A stretch of DNA of 64,000 nucleotides, taken from Candidatus Rokuibacteriota bacterium (GTDB lineage Bacteria > Methylomirabilota > Methylomirabilia > Rokubacteriales > CSP1-6). Below, piece by piece: positions 55,341 to 64,000 of this stretch. The notes below the pieces were generated by a model. That model was not told the origin of the DNA and searched no databases. It saw only the letters and a program-made list of their open reading frames with translations. The position numbers and the translations under genes are program-made. The stretch's first letter is position 1. Every line of letters starts with the position of its first letter. Location of the stretch: assembly GCA_003220685.1 (NCBI GenBank), contig QHTE01000053.1, forward strand, positions 1 through 64,000. Direction: 5' to 3'.

Positions 55341-56276
55341 TTACCGGAAGGCCGGCGCGATCTCCGTGATGAACCGGTCGAGGTCGCGTCGCAGCTCGTC
55401 GATGGGCCGGAACATGCTTGGAATGAACAGCGTGTCGACCCGCGCCGACCGGAGCTGGTGGAGCTGCTCGCGGATCTGGTCGGGCGTGCCCGCCAGGCAC
55501 GTGTCGCGCGCGTCGGCGGCGTGGCGGCCCATGCGCTTGGCGATCGTGTCGGCGAGCTGGTCGACTTCGATCTTGTTGTCGGTGATCAGCAGCGACATGT
55601 TCGCAGAGCGCTTGAGGCTCTTGGGGTCTCGGCCGAGCGCGGCGCAGTGATCGTCGAGGATCTTGCCCTTTCGCGCGAGGACCCGCGGCCCGCCCCAGCA
55701 GTTCCAGTGGTCGGCGTGCTTGGCGACGATCTTGAGCGTGATGCGCTCGCCGCCGCCGCCGATCATCAGCTCGGGGTGAGGGGTCTGCACCGGCTTGGGG
55801 TCGAGGGGGGCGTCGGAGAGCTGGTAGTAGCGCCCCTCGAACGTGGTGCGCCGCTCCTTCCACAGCGACCGGATCACGTGGCAGGCCTCATCGAGCCGCT
55901 CGAGCCGCTCGCGCATCGTGTAGAAGGGAATGCCGTACGCCTTGTGCTCGTTCTGCTGCCATCCCGCGCCCAGGCCGAGCAGGAGCCGTCCGCCGGAGAT
56001 GATGTCGACCTGCGCGGCCATCTTGGCGACCAGGGCCGGATGGCGATAGGTGTTGCCGAGGACGATCGTTCCGACCCGGAGCCGCGGCACCAGGGCCGCC
56101 AGGGCGCTGAGCGTGCTCCACGACTCGAGCATCGCGCCCTCGCGTTCTTTCGTGTTCGGCATGAAGTGATCGGTCACGCAGGCGATGTCCCACCGGCTCG
56201 CCTCGAGATGCTTCCAGAGGTCCAGCACGCCCGCCCAGGTCTGGCCCCCCATGCTCGTGAAGATGCCGAAGCGCAT
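55341..56276 (-). CDS. LLM class F420/flavin-dependent oxidoreductase
   Basis: 'MRFGIFTSMGGQTWAGVLDLWKHLEASRWDIACVTDHFMPN', 'LRVGTIVLGNTYRHPALVAKMAAQVDIISGGRLLLGLGAGWQQNEHKAYGIPF', 'LMIGGGGERITLKIVAKHADHWN'. Confidence 0.94.
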   Translation of the reverse strand: MRFGIFTSMGGQTWAGVLDLWKHLEASRWDIACVTDHFMPNTKEREGAMLESWSTLSALAALVPRLRVGTIVLGNTYRHPALVAKMAAQVDIISGGRLLLGLGAGWQQNEHKAYGIPFYTMRERLERLDEACHVIRSLWKERRTTFEGRYYQLSDAPLDPKPVQTPHPELMIGGGGERITLKIVAKHADHWNCWGGPRVLARKGKILDDHCAALGRDPKSLKRSANMSLLITDNKIEVDQLADTIAKRMGRHAADARDTCLAGTPDQIREQLHQLRSARVDTLFIPSMFRPIDELRRDLDRFITEIAPAFR

Positions 56277-56358
56277 GTGTCGGTCTCCTCTCTTGGTGCC
56301 CACATACTATCGCGACCCCCGCGCTCTTGCGTGATGCTACCTTGACGCGGGAGGTTCT

Positions 56359-56709
56359 ATGGACATCATCCGCATCCACACCGGTTCCGACGGCAAGTCA
56401 CACTTCGAAGAGATCGTGCCGAAGCTCGAGCCGCGCGGCGACAAGTCGGAGAGCGCCGAGCTGATCCCCGGCAGCGGCATCGTCATCCGCCGCTTCGAGC
56501 CGACGCGTTCCAACCCGTGGCACCACGCGCCAGGCCGCTACGCCGTGTTCACGCTCTCCGGTGCGGTCGACATCGAGATCGGCGACGGCACGGTACGCCG
56601 GCTGGGCACGGGCGACATCCTCATCGCCGAGGATCTGACGGGCCAAGGACACGCGACGCGCGAGGTCGGCCCAGAGTCTCGCGTCTCCGTCTTCGTCCCC
56701 CTCGAGTAG
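56359..56709 (+). CDS. Cupin domain-containing protein
   Basis: 'GRYAVFTLSGAVDIEIGDGTVRRLGTGDILIAEDLTGQGHATREVG'. Confidence 0.85.
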   Translation: MDIIRIHTGSDGKSHFEEIVPKLEPRGDKSESAELIPGSGIVIRRFEPTRSNPWHHAPGRYAVFTLSGAVDIEIGDGTVRRLGTGDILIAEDLTGQGHATREVGPESRVSVFVPLE

Positions 56710-56734
56710 CGTCGATCTCTTGCCGTGCCGGGGC

Positions 56735-56883
56735 GGGGCGGAGTGGGCGGGGTAGGGGTCGAAGGGACCCGTGGCCGTCCGGCGTGCGGCGGACGACGTG
56801 CGCCGGGATGTAGCCCCGCCGCCGCGCGGCAGCGCACGTGTGCCGCGTGGTCGTCTCGACCCCTACCCCGCCCGCTCCGCCCC
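56735..56883. repeat. Inverted repeat with 28-bp arms (1 mismatch) and about 93-nt spacer; G-rich arm
   Basis: Left arm 56735-56762 GGGGCGGAGTGGGCGGGGTAGGGGTCGA; right arm 56856-56883 TCGACCCCTACCCCGCCCGCTCCGCCCC (reverse complement except one position). Confidence 0.9.
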
Positions 56884-56897
56884 ACCGCCGCCTCCAG

Positions 56898-58103
56898 CTA
56901 GATGACGCCTTCCGCCTTCCACTGGGCGAGCTCGTCTAGCGAATGGCCGAGGAGGTCGACGAAGACTTCTTTGTTGTGCTCGCCGGGGATCGGGGCGAGC
57001 CACTTCACACGGCCCGGAGTCTCGGAAAGCTTCAAGGGCGTGCCGGTCGTCTTCAGGCGGCCGTAGGTCGGATGGTCGAGCTCCACGAACATCTCGCGGG
57101 CCTGCACCTGCGGATCGGCGACCATCTCCGCGACGTTGTTGACCGGGGCGGCGGGGACACCGCCGGTGGACAGCGTCTTGACGACTTCGGCCTTGGAGCG
57201 CGCGCTCGTCCAGCCCTGGATGATGGCGGCGACCTGGTCGCGCCGGTCGCGCCGGGCCGCGGCCGTCGCGAATCCGGCGTCCGTCGTGAGATCGCTCCGG
57301 CCGATGATCTCGCAGAAGCGGCGCCAGACCGCGTCGCTGGCTCCGGCGGCGATCGCGACGTGGCCGTCGGTCGTCGGATAGACGCCCGAGCTGGACCCGC
57401 CGAACGAAACGTTGCCCGCGCGTGTGAGGATCTCGCCGCCGACCGTGTAGCGCTCGCCGAGGTTGTCGAGGGCGATGAGCAAGCTGTCCAGGAGCGCCAG
57501 GTCGATGCGCTGGCCGTGGCCCGTTCGCTGACGGTAGTGCAGCGCCGACACGATGCTGAAGGCGCAGAGCATCCCGGCGTAATAGTCCGAGATCGACTGA
57601 CCCGAGCGGGTGGGCGGATGATCGGGGAAGCCGGTGATGCTCATGTAGCCGCTGATCGCCTGGGCCAGCATGTCGTAGCCGCGCTGGGCAGCGTACGGTC
57701 CGTCCTGGCCGAAGGCCGTGATCGAGGCGTAGATGATGTCGGGCTTCACCACTTTGAGGTCTTCGTAGCCGAGCCCGAGGCGCTCGAGAGTGCCGACGCT
57801 GAAGTTCTCGGTCACCACGTCCGAGCGGCAAACGAGCTCCTTGAAAAGCTCGACGCCACGCGGGGTTTTCAGCTCGAGGGTGATACCGAGCTTGTTGCGG
57901 TCCCGGTACTGCGCCGCGGGCACGCGCTCCTCGACGCCGTTGCGCCTGCGCTTGATGCCCAGAGAGACGCGCTCTTGCCCGCGCTCCCGCGACTCGACCT
58001 TGATCACCCGCGCTCCCATGTCGGCCAGGAGCATCGTGCAGAAGGGCATGGCGATGACCTGTCCCAGGTCCAGCACCGTGACGTCGCTCAGCGCCTGATC
58101 CAT
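56898..58103 (-). CDS. CaiB/BaiF family CoA-transferase (class III)
   Basis: 'MDQALSDVTVLDLGQVIAMPFCTMLLADMGARVIKVESRERG', 'LELKTPRGVELFKELVCRSDVVTENFSVGTLERLGLGYEDLK'. Confidence 0.94.
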   Translation of the reverse strand: MDQALSDVTVLDLGQVIAMPFCTMLLADMGARVIKVESRERGQERVSLGIKRRRNGVEERVPAAQYRDRNKLGITLELKTPRGVELFKELVCRSDVVTENFSVGTLERLGLGYEDLKVVKPDIIYASITAFGQDGPYAAQRGYDMLAQAISGYMSITGFPDHPPTRSGQSISDYYAGMLCAFSIVSALHYRQRTGHGQRIDLALLDSLLIALDNLGERYTVGGEILTRAGNVSFGGSSSGVYPTTDGHVAIAAGASDAVWRRFCEIIGRSDLTTDAGFATAAARRDRRDQVAAIIQGWTSARSKAEVVKTLSTGGVPAAPVNNVAEMVADPQVQAREMFVELDHPTYGRLKTTGTPLKLSETPGRVKWLAPIPGEHNKEVFVDLLGHSLDELAQWKAEGVI

Positions 58104-58277
58104 GTGCCCTCGATGGCGGCCAAGCCCGCGCCGCCCCGGCGATATTGCGCCGGCCCGGCCGGCCGGGTCAACCGGCGGCGCATCGCGATCGGGCCTGGAA
58201 CGGCAGGATGCCGGCTTCCGCGGGGCTGGGTGATAGCATTGAATCCTGCGCGGCGGACCATTTCCCATGGAGCCGAC

Positions 58278-58652
58278 ATGGACCTGAGGCCGAAACGCTA
58301 CGTGGACACGGTGGTGCTGTCCCCCGTGGGCCGCATCGATCACGCCACGTCGGAGGACTTCAAGATCGCCCTGGCGCCCTACATGACTCGCTGCGCGGAG
58401 GGGCAGGACCGGGTGGTCCTGGACTTCGCAGGGGTGGAGTACATCAGCAGCGTAGGGCTGCGTGTGCTCATGCTGGCCTCCAAGCAGGCCAAGGCCCAGC
58501 GCGGCTCGCTCGGCATCGCGGCCCTGCAGCCGGCCGTGCGAGAGATCTTCGATATCAGCCGGTTCACCATGGTCCTCGACGTCTTCCCGTCGGTCCGCGA
58601 GGGGCTCGCTCGGCTCTCGCCCAAGGCGCTGGCCACGTTCGATGCCGCCTGA
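58278..58652 (+). CDS. STAS domain anti-sigma factor antagonist
   Basis: 'VVLSPVGRIDHATSEDFKIAL', 'VVLDFAGVEYISSVGLRVLMLASKQAKAQRGSLGIAALQPAVREIFDISRF' with the STAS Ser (SSVGLR). Confidence 0.93.
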   Translation: MDLRPKRYVDTVVLSPVGRIDHATSEDFKIALAPYMTRCAEGQDRVVLDFAGVEYISSVGLRVLMLASKQAKAQRGSLGIAALQPAVREIFDISRFTMVLDVFPSVREGLARLSPKALATFDAA

Positions 58653-59616
58653 CGGGCGCTTGACAGTCAAGTTCTGGGGCACGCGCGGCTCGATCCCGGT
58701 GGCCATGACGTCGGCCGAGGTGCGGCGCAAGCTGATCGCGGCCCTCACCCGCGCCTCTGGACGTAAACTCGAGACGCCCGAGCAGGCGGCGGCCTTCCTC
58801 GACCGCGAGCTCGACTTCGCGGGCTCGCGCACGTTCGGCGGCAACTCGTCGTGCGTGGAGATCGTCACGGACCGGCGGGACTACGTCCTCTGCGATCTGG
58901 GCTCCGGCGCTCGCGTCTTCGGCAACGAGGTCCTCGGCACGCGCGACGCCTCGGGCCAGCGATTTCACGCGTTCATGTCCCACCCGCACTGGGACCACAT
59001 CATGGGCTTTCCGTTCTTCATGCCCGCCTACCAGGCCGGCAACCACATCAAGATCTACGGCTGCCACGCCGACCTCGAGGAGGCCTTTCGGGGCCAGCAC
59101 GCGGCGCCGTGCTTCCCGGTCGATTTCTCGCGCCTGTCCGCCACGATCGAGTTCGTGCGGCTCGAGCCCGACCGCGAGTACGAGATCGCCGGGCTGCGAG
59201 TCCGACCCAAGCTCCAGCGCCACGGCGGCGACTCGTACGGCTACCGGTTCCAGGCGGGCGACAAGGTGGTTGTCTACTCGACTGATGCCGAGCACAAGCA
59301 AGACGATCTGACGGAGATCAAGGCGTTCGCGGAGTTCTTCCGCGACGCCGACCTGGTCATCTTCGACTCGCAGTACTCGCTGGCCGAGGCCACCTCGATC
59401 AAAGAGGATTGGGGACACTCGAGCAACGTCGTCGGGCTCGAGCTGTGTCAGATGGCGCACGCGAAGCGTCTGTGCCTCTACCACCACGAGCCCGTTTCCG
59501 ATGACGAGCGAATCGCCGCGCTGCTCGCCGAGACGCGCCGACTCGAGGAGATCACCCGCACCGACCGGCGGGTGGAGATCCTGGCCGCTTACGACGGCAT
59601 GGAAATCGCTCTCTGA
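58642..59616 (+). CDS. MBL-fold metallohydrolase (cyclic-nucleotide phosphodiesterase/RNase Z-like)
   Basis: 'LTVKFWGTRGSIPVAM', 'FGGNSSCVEI', 'HAFMSHPHWDHIMGFPFFMPAY', 'VVYSTDAEHKQDDL', 'DWGHSSNVVGLELCQMAHAKRLCLYHHEPVSDDE'. Confidence 0.9.
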   Translation: MPPDGRLTVKFWGTRGSIPVAMTSAEVRRKLIAALTRASGRKLETPEQAAAFLDRELDFAGSRTFGGNSSCVEIVTDRRDYVLCDLGSGARVFGNEVLGTRDASGQRFHAFMSHPHWDHIMGFPFFMPAYQAGNHIKIYGCHADLEEAFRGQHAAPCFPVDFSRLSATIEFVRLEPDREYEIAGLRVRPKLQRHGGDSYGYRFQAGDKVVVYSTDAEHKQDDLTEIKAFAEFFRDADLVIFDSQYSLAEATSIKEDWGHSSNVVGLELCQMAHAKRLCLYHHEPVSDDERIAALLAETRRLEEITRTDRRVEILAAYDGMEIAL

Positions 59617-59635
59617 GCCTTCCGGCCTGAGCCCG

Positions 59636-61750
59636 ATGCACTGGTCGGAGCGGCGTTGGGTTCGGGTCCTGTGCGGCAGCCGCGGCCGCCCCCTCGGGAT
59701 CGCGATACTGGCGCTGCTCCTGGCGGTCGAGGCCGCGCCCGAGCTCTTCGGCCTCGGTCTCGTCCGGCTCGCGGCCTTCGACGCCTATCAACGATGGGCG
59801 CCACGCACCCGTCACTCGGCGCCGGCCGTCATCGTGGCGATCGACGACGAAAGCCTTCGGCTGCACGGGCAGTGGCCGTGGCCGCGGACGTGGCTCGCTC
59901 AGCTGGTGGCCAAGGTTGCGGAGGCCGACCCCGCGGCGATCGGCATCGACATCGTGATGCCCGAGGCGGATCGACTCTCGCCCGGGCGCCTGCCGGAGTT
60001 CGTCCCCGGCATTGGCCAGGACCTGACCCAGCGATTATCCCGCCTGCCGAGCAACGACGCGGTCCTGGCGCGAACCCTACAAACGTCGCCGGTGGTGCTC
60101 GGCGTGGCCGGGCTGGAGGCCGACGCGGGACCGCGGCGCACGGTCCGGCGCGTGCCGTTTCGCATCGTCGGAGGGGATCCGACACCACTCGTGCGCCGAT
60201 TCGAGGCCACCTTGCACAGCGCCGAGGAGATCGACCGCGTCGTGAAGGGGCACGGTCTCCTGAACGTGGACACCGAGCGCGGCGTGGTGCGACGGATGCC
60301 GCTCGTCGCCGCCGTCGGCGACGAGCTGGTTCCCTCGTTCGGCATCGAGATTCTCCGTGTCGCGATCGGTGAGCCCGTGCTGACCGTGCGCACCGGGGCG
60401 TCGGGGGTCGAGGCGGTGGGTGTCGGCGATCTGTTCGTTCCCACCGAGCGCGACGGCAGCGTGCGCCTGCACTTCGCGCGGCCCGACCCGGAGCGCTTCG
60501 TCTCGGCGGCCGATCTCCTCGCCGGGAAGGTCGATCGGCAGCTGCTCGAGCGCAAGCTCGTCCTGATCGGCGTCACCGCGCTCGGTCTCTCGGATTACCA
60601 GGCAACGCCGGCGGCCGACCGGATGTCCGGCGTCGAGATCCACGCCCAGCTCCTGGAGAACATGTTCGACACCGATCTGCTCACGCGGCCGCGCGCCGTC
60701 GGCTGGGCCGAAGCGGGTCTGCTGCTGGCCGGCGGCCTCCTGCTCATCGTGATCATGCCGCGGGGGTCGGCCCTCGCCTCGGTGGCGCTCTACGCGCTGA
60801 TGGTCGGCGCCATCGTGACCGCGGGCGCGCTGCTCTATCTGAAGAGCGGGATCCTGCTCGACGCCGCGTCCCCGTCGCTCGCGCTCGGCACCCTCTTCAC
60901 CTCGATGCTGGTGGTCACGCTCGCCGAGACCGAGCGCCACCGCCAGGCTCTGCGCCGCCAGGTCGAGCAGCAGCGCGAGGAGGCCGCGCGCCTCGCCGGC
61001 GAGCTGGAAGCCGCCCGCCGGATCCAGATGGGCAGCCTCCCGAACCCGGCGACCGCGTTTCCCGGCGACGCGCGCCTCGACCTTTATGCGCTCCTCGAGC
61101 CGGCGCGTGAGGTCGGCGGCGATCTCTACGACTTCTTCTCCCTCGATCGCGACCGGCTCTGCCTCCTGATCGGAGACGTCGCGGGCAAGGGCTTGCCGGG
61201 CAGCCTCTTCATGGCGGTGAGCAAGGCGCTCTACAAGAGCGCCGCGCTGCGGGGCGTCGGATCGGTCGATGCGGTGATGCGCGAAGCCGACCGCGAGATC
61301 TCGCGGGACAACGCCGAAGGGCTCTTCGTCACGATGCTGGCCGGTATCCTCGACGCCAGCAGCGGCCTGCTCGAATACTGCAACGCGGGCCACGAGCCGC
61401 TCTATCTGCTGCCGAACGGCGACCGGCCGCTGGTCCGCCTCGCGGACGGCGGCGGCCCACCCCTCTGCGTCGTGGACCGCTTTCCGTACGCGGCGAGCGC
61501 CCGCAGCCTCGCGCGGGGTGACACGATCTGCCTCGTGACCGACGGCGTGCTCGACGCCATGAGCCCGAAGGCCGAGGCGTATGGACGGGCCCGCTTCGAG
61601 GCGCTGCTCGAGAAAGTCGGCCGCGCGGCGAGCGCCGCAGAGATCGGTGAGGCGATCCGTCTCGAGGTCAGCCGGTTCGCCGACGGCGTCGAGTCAACCG
61701 ACGACATGGCGATCCTCGTGTTGCGCTGGAAAGGGCCTAGCGGACGCTGA
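59636..61750 (+). CDS. CHASE2 sensor domain plus PP2C/SpoIIE-type serine phosphatase
   Basis: CHASE2 'VIVAIDDESLRLHGQWPWPRTWLAQLVAKVAEADPAAIGIDIVMPEADR', 'VLIGVTALGLSDYQATP'; three C-terminal TM segments; PP2C_SIG 'ARRIQMGSLPNPATAFPGDARLDLYALLEPAREVGGDLYDFFSLDRDRLCLLIGDVAGKGLPGSLFMAVSKALYKS'. Confidence 0.94.
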   Translation: MHWSERRWVRVLCGSRGRPLGIAILALLLAVEAAPELFGLGLVRLAAFDAYQRWAPRTRHSAPAVIVAIDDESLRLHGQWPWPRTWLAQLVAKVAEADPAAIGIDIVMPEADRLSPGRLPEFVPGIGQDLTQRLSRLPSNDAVLARTLQTSPVVLGVAGLEADAGPRRTVRRVPFRIVGGDPTPLVRRFEATLHSAEEIDRVVKGHGLLNVDTERGVVRRMPLVAAVGDELVPSFGIEILRVAIGEPVLTVRTGASGVEAVGVGDLFVPTERDGSVRLHFARPDPERFVSAADLLAGKVDRQLLERKLVLIGVTALGLSDYQATPAADRMSGVEIHAQLLENMFDTDLLTRPRAVGWAEAGLLLAGGLLLIVIMPRGSALASVALYALMVGAIVTAGALLYLKSGILLDAASPSLALGTLFTSMLVVTLAETERHRQALRRQVEQQREEAARLAGELEAARRIQMGSLPNPATAFPGDARLDLYALLEPAREVGGDLYDFFSLDRDRLCLLIGDVAGKGLPGSLFMAVSKALYKSAALRGVGSVDAVMREADREISRDNAEGLFVTMLAGILDASSGLLEYCNAGHEPLYLLPNGDRPLVRLADGGGPPLCVVDRFPYAASARSLARGDTICLVTDGVLDAMSPKAEAYGRARFEALLEKVGRAASAAEIGEAIRLEVSRFADGVESTDDMAILVLRWKGPSGR

Positions 61751-62375
61751 TCTCGACGCGCCGGTTGCGCGGCTCCGACACCTGGCTCGCAGTGCGAACC
61801 TCGGGCTCGCGCGACCCGCGGCCCGCCACCGAGATCCGAACTTTCGGGATGCCGAGCTTGATCAGCTCGTCGCGGCAGCGCTCGGCGCGCCGGAGCGAGA
61901 GCGCGTCGTTGTGCTGCGGGGTGCCGACGCGGTCGGTGTGTCCGATGATGACGACCTCGGGCGCCGGCCGGCGGGCGATCTCGGCGAAGATCTGGTTGAC
62001 GAGCGCCCTGGACTCCGGCACGAACTCGTCGGTGTCCGTCTCGAAGTAGAGGTAGAAGGACACCGGACGCTTCGGCTGCGCCGCGAGCGCCGGACCGAAG
62101 TCCTGTTTCACCTCGGCCTCGGAGCTCTTGAAGCCATCCACGCTGCCGACGTTCTTCACGCGCGCCGCGGCGTAGGGTTTGTCGAGGGTCTGCTTCTGCC
62201 CGTCGCTCTCGATGATGAGGGCGCCGGTCTTTCCGTCCTTGCCGGGGAGGAGAACGTACAGATCGTTCCGGCTGGCGCAGCCCGCCAGGACAGTCAGCGC
62301 GAGCGGCGCCAGCCAGGCGAGGTGTGGCGTCCGGGCGAGCCGGGATTCAGTCTTTCGCTGGGCCGGTACGAACAA
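61737..62375 (-). CDS. OmpA family lipoprotein
   Basis: Lipobox 'LALTVLAGC'; 'SFYLYFETDTDEFVPESRALVNQIFAEIARRPAPEVVIIGHTDRVGTPQHNDALSLRRAERCRDELIKLG'. Confidence 0.93.
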   Translation of the reverse strand: MFVPAQRKTESRLARTPHLAWLAPLALTVLAGCASRNDLYVLLPGKDGKTGALIIESDGQKQTLDKPYAAARVKNVGSVDGFKSSEAEVKQDFGPALAAQPKRPVSFYLYFETDTDEFVPESRALVNQIFAEIARRPAPEVVIIGHTDRVGTPQHNDALSLRRAERCRDELIKLGIPKVRISVAGRGSREPEVRTASQVSEPRNRRVEISVR

Positions 62376-62799
62376 GGAACTCGGTCCCGCGCACGCCGAG
62401 GATCGCCGCCGGCGTCTTCACCTTCATCGCCTCGGGGGACTGCTTGGCCAGCTTTCCGGACACGACGGCGAGGGTGCCCTGCTTCAGCGAGCTGTCGAAG
62501 GCCCCCTGGTGGGTCGTCGAGTCGAAGGCGAAGCGATCGATCGCGAGCACGCTGTCCGGTCCGATCGAGATCAGGCTGTTGTCGCGGAACGTGATGCCGA
62601 CCGAGCCGTCGGCGCCGGTGACCACCACGTCCCCCTGCTGCACGACCTGGCCGACCTTGGCGGGGAGCTTCCGACCGGCGCGCTCGACCTGGGCCGCGCC
62701 CTTCGAGGTTTTGATCTGTCCGGCCTCCTGGGCCGCGGCGACCGCGACACCGAAGGCCAGAATCATCGGCAGCGTCAAGGCAATCAATGCGGATCTCAT
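62347..62799 (-). CDS. FecR domain-containing exported protein
   Basis: Signal peptide; 'GQVVQQGDVVVTGADGSVGITFRDNSLISIGPDSVLAIDRFAFD', 'LAVVSGKLAKQSPEAMKVKTPAAILGVRGTEFLV'. Confidence 0.92.
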   Translation of the reverse strand: MRSALIALTLPMILAFGVAVAAAQEAGQIKTSKGAAQVERAGRKLPAKVGQVVQQGDVVVTGADGSVGITFRDNSLISIGPDSVLAIDRFAFDSTTHQGAFDSSLKQGTLAVVSGKLAKQSPEAMKVKTPAAILGVRGTEFLVRTGPAKD

Positions 62800-62880
62800 G
62801 ATGTCCTCCTCGGTCCTTCACACCTCGCGCAATCGTCGGGCCGATTCCGGAATGCACAGCCGCCCGACGCGCAACCCGAT

Positions 62881-62890
62881 GTATATATAG
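62881..62890 (-). promoter_or_regulatory. Possible AT-rich -10 element upstream of FecR/OmpA pair
   Basis: Isolated CTATATATAC (minus strand) in otherwise GC-rich sequence about 80 nt upstream of the FecR start. Confidence 0.3.
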
Positions 62891-63002
62891 TAGCCGAGTC
62901 GCTCTCGACATCTCGTGAGATCCGGAGGCGCGCACGAGCCACGACGCGAATACCGGAAACCACCACAGGACCTTCCCGGCCCGTCGGGATACCCTACCCG
63001 CA

Positions 63003-63377
63003 GTGGCGCAATTCATCGCCGACATCTGCGCGCAGAGCGGCGTGCCGCGCAAGGCGTGTCTTCGACTGACCCTGCTCGTCGAGGAGCTGTTCACGAACAC
63101 GGTCGTGCACGGCCACGGGACCGACAGCGAAGCGCCCATCGATCTCGTGTTCGCGATCCAGCCCGGCTCGATCGCGCTCACCTACGAGGACACGGCCCGT
63201 CCGTACGATCCGTTCGCCCGAGTCGGTGTGCCCGACGATAGCCTCGGCGTCGAGGAGCGACCGGTCGGCGGGCTCGGCGTGGCCCTGGTCGCCGCGATCG
63301 CCGAGCGCGTCGAGTACGCGCACGTCGCAGGCAAGAACCGCATCTCGCTCGTGATCCCGACACCGTCCGATTCCTGA
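63003..63377 (+). CDS. RsbW-like ATP-binding anti-sigma regulatory protein (HATPase_c_2)
   Basis: 'CLRLTLLVEELFTNTVVHGHG', 'IALTYEDTARPYDPFARV', 'PVGGLGVALVAAIAERVEYAHVAGKNRISLVIP'. Confidence 0.88.
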   Translation: MAQFIADICAQSGVPRKACLRLTLLVEELFTNTVVHGHGTDSEAPIDLVFAIQPGSIALTYEDTARPYDPFARVGVPDDSLGVEERPVGGLGVALVAAIAERVEYAHVAGKNRISLVIPTPSDS

Positions 63378-63387
63378 GGAGCCCGCC

Positions 63388-64000
63388 ATGACCACGCCGC
63401 TCGTGACCTACGCCACCGACGGCCGCGTCGGCATCGTCTCGCTCAATCGGGCCGACAAGCTCAACGCGATCAGCGCGGAGCTCAAGAAGATGCTCGTCGA
63501 GCGCTTCCACGAAGCCGATCGCGACCCGGCCACCAGCGTCGTCGTCCTGCGCGCCGAGGGCCGGAGCTTCTGCGCCGGCTACGACATCTCGCCCAACCCG
63601 GCCCGGGCGGCCCGGCGCGGCAATGCGCTCGCCTGGCACGCCTCGCTCACCGACGACGTCCAGCTCGAGCTGACGCCGTGGGAGATGAAGAAGCCGGTGA
63701 TCGCGTCGGTGCAGGGCCACTGTCTCGGCGGGGGCTGCGAGCTCGTGATGATGTGCGACCTCACGATCGCCGCCGACGATGCGCTCTTCGGCGAGCCGGA
63801 GATCCGCTTCTCGAATGTCGGCCCCGCACTGGTCATGCCGTTCATTATCGGCCTCAAGCGCGCCCGCGAGCTTCTGTTCTTCGGCGACCCGATCGACGCG
63901 CGGACCGCGCTGCAGTACGGGATGGTGAACCGCGTCGTCCCGCGGGCCGAGCTGGCGACCGCGACCCTGAAGTTCGCGCGGCGGATGGCCTTGATCTCGC
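63388..64000 (+). CDS. Enoyl-CoA hydratase/isomerase family protein (runs off window end)
   Basis: Translation from ATG 63388: 'MTTPLVTYATDGRVGIVSLNRADKLNAISAEL', 'VVLRAEGRSFCAGYDIS', 'KPVIASVQGHCLGGGCELVMMCDLTIAADDALFGEPEIRF'; no stop before 64000. Confidence 0.93.
   Translation, partial: MTTPLVTYATDGRVGIVSLNRADKLNAISAELKKMLVERFHEADRDPATSVVVLRAEGRSFCAGYDISPNPARAARRGNALAWHASLTDDVQLELTPWEMKKPVIASVQGHCLGGGCELVMMCDLTIAADDALFGEPEIRFSNVGPALVMPFIIGLKRARELLFFGDPIDARTALQYGMVNRVVPRAELATATLKFARRMALIS

Noticed and set aside
1-64000. CRISPR arrays, prophage, transposases, tRNA or rRNA genes
   Set aside because: None recognisable by reading; the only direct repeats noticed are the three 18-bp units at 22211-22264, too few and without spacers.

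Overview
High-GC bacterial chromosome window. Gene content (many SDRs, class III CoA-transferases, LLM flavin oxidoreductases, molybdenum hydroxylases, amidohydrolases) is reminiscent of Candidatus Rokubacteria or a related uncultured soil lineage; that placement is inference from gene content only. I see about 57 protein-coding genes and no rRNA, tRNA, CRISPR array or intact transposon. Main observations: (1) an in-frame UGA at 3709-3711 inside one long frame (3430-5040) encodes a U-G-S-C motif and is followed at once by a well-formed bacterial SECIS-like hairpin, so this is a UGSC-family selenoprotein that a standard ORF caller splits in two. (2) A tightly coupled + strand operon (27795-38452) is built around an 851-aa fusion of a class III PLP aminotransferase and an acyl-ACP-reductase-like domain, flanked by two GMC oxidoreductases, two GNAT-like proteins, an SDR, a TatT-like TPR protein and a gluconate-2-dehydrogenase-subunit-3-like protein. 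This is a candidate undescribed pathway for an amino-lipid or long-chain amine. (3) A STAS / CHASE2-PP2C / FecR / OmpA / RsbW-like signalling cluster lies at 58278-63377. (4) There are several truncation or rearrangement scars (cls/BON junction, metallophosphoesterase remnants, chimeric nucleotidyltransferase), an 18-bp x3 tandem repeat, and a 28-bp-arm inverted repeat with G-quadruplex potential. All product calls come from reading motifs by eye; no database search was run.
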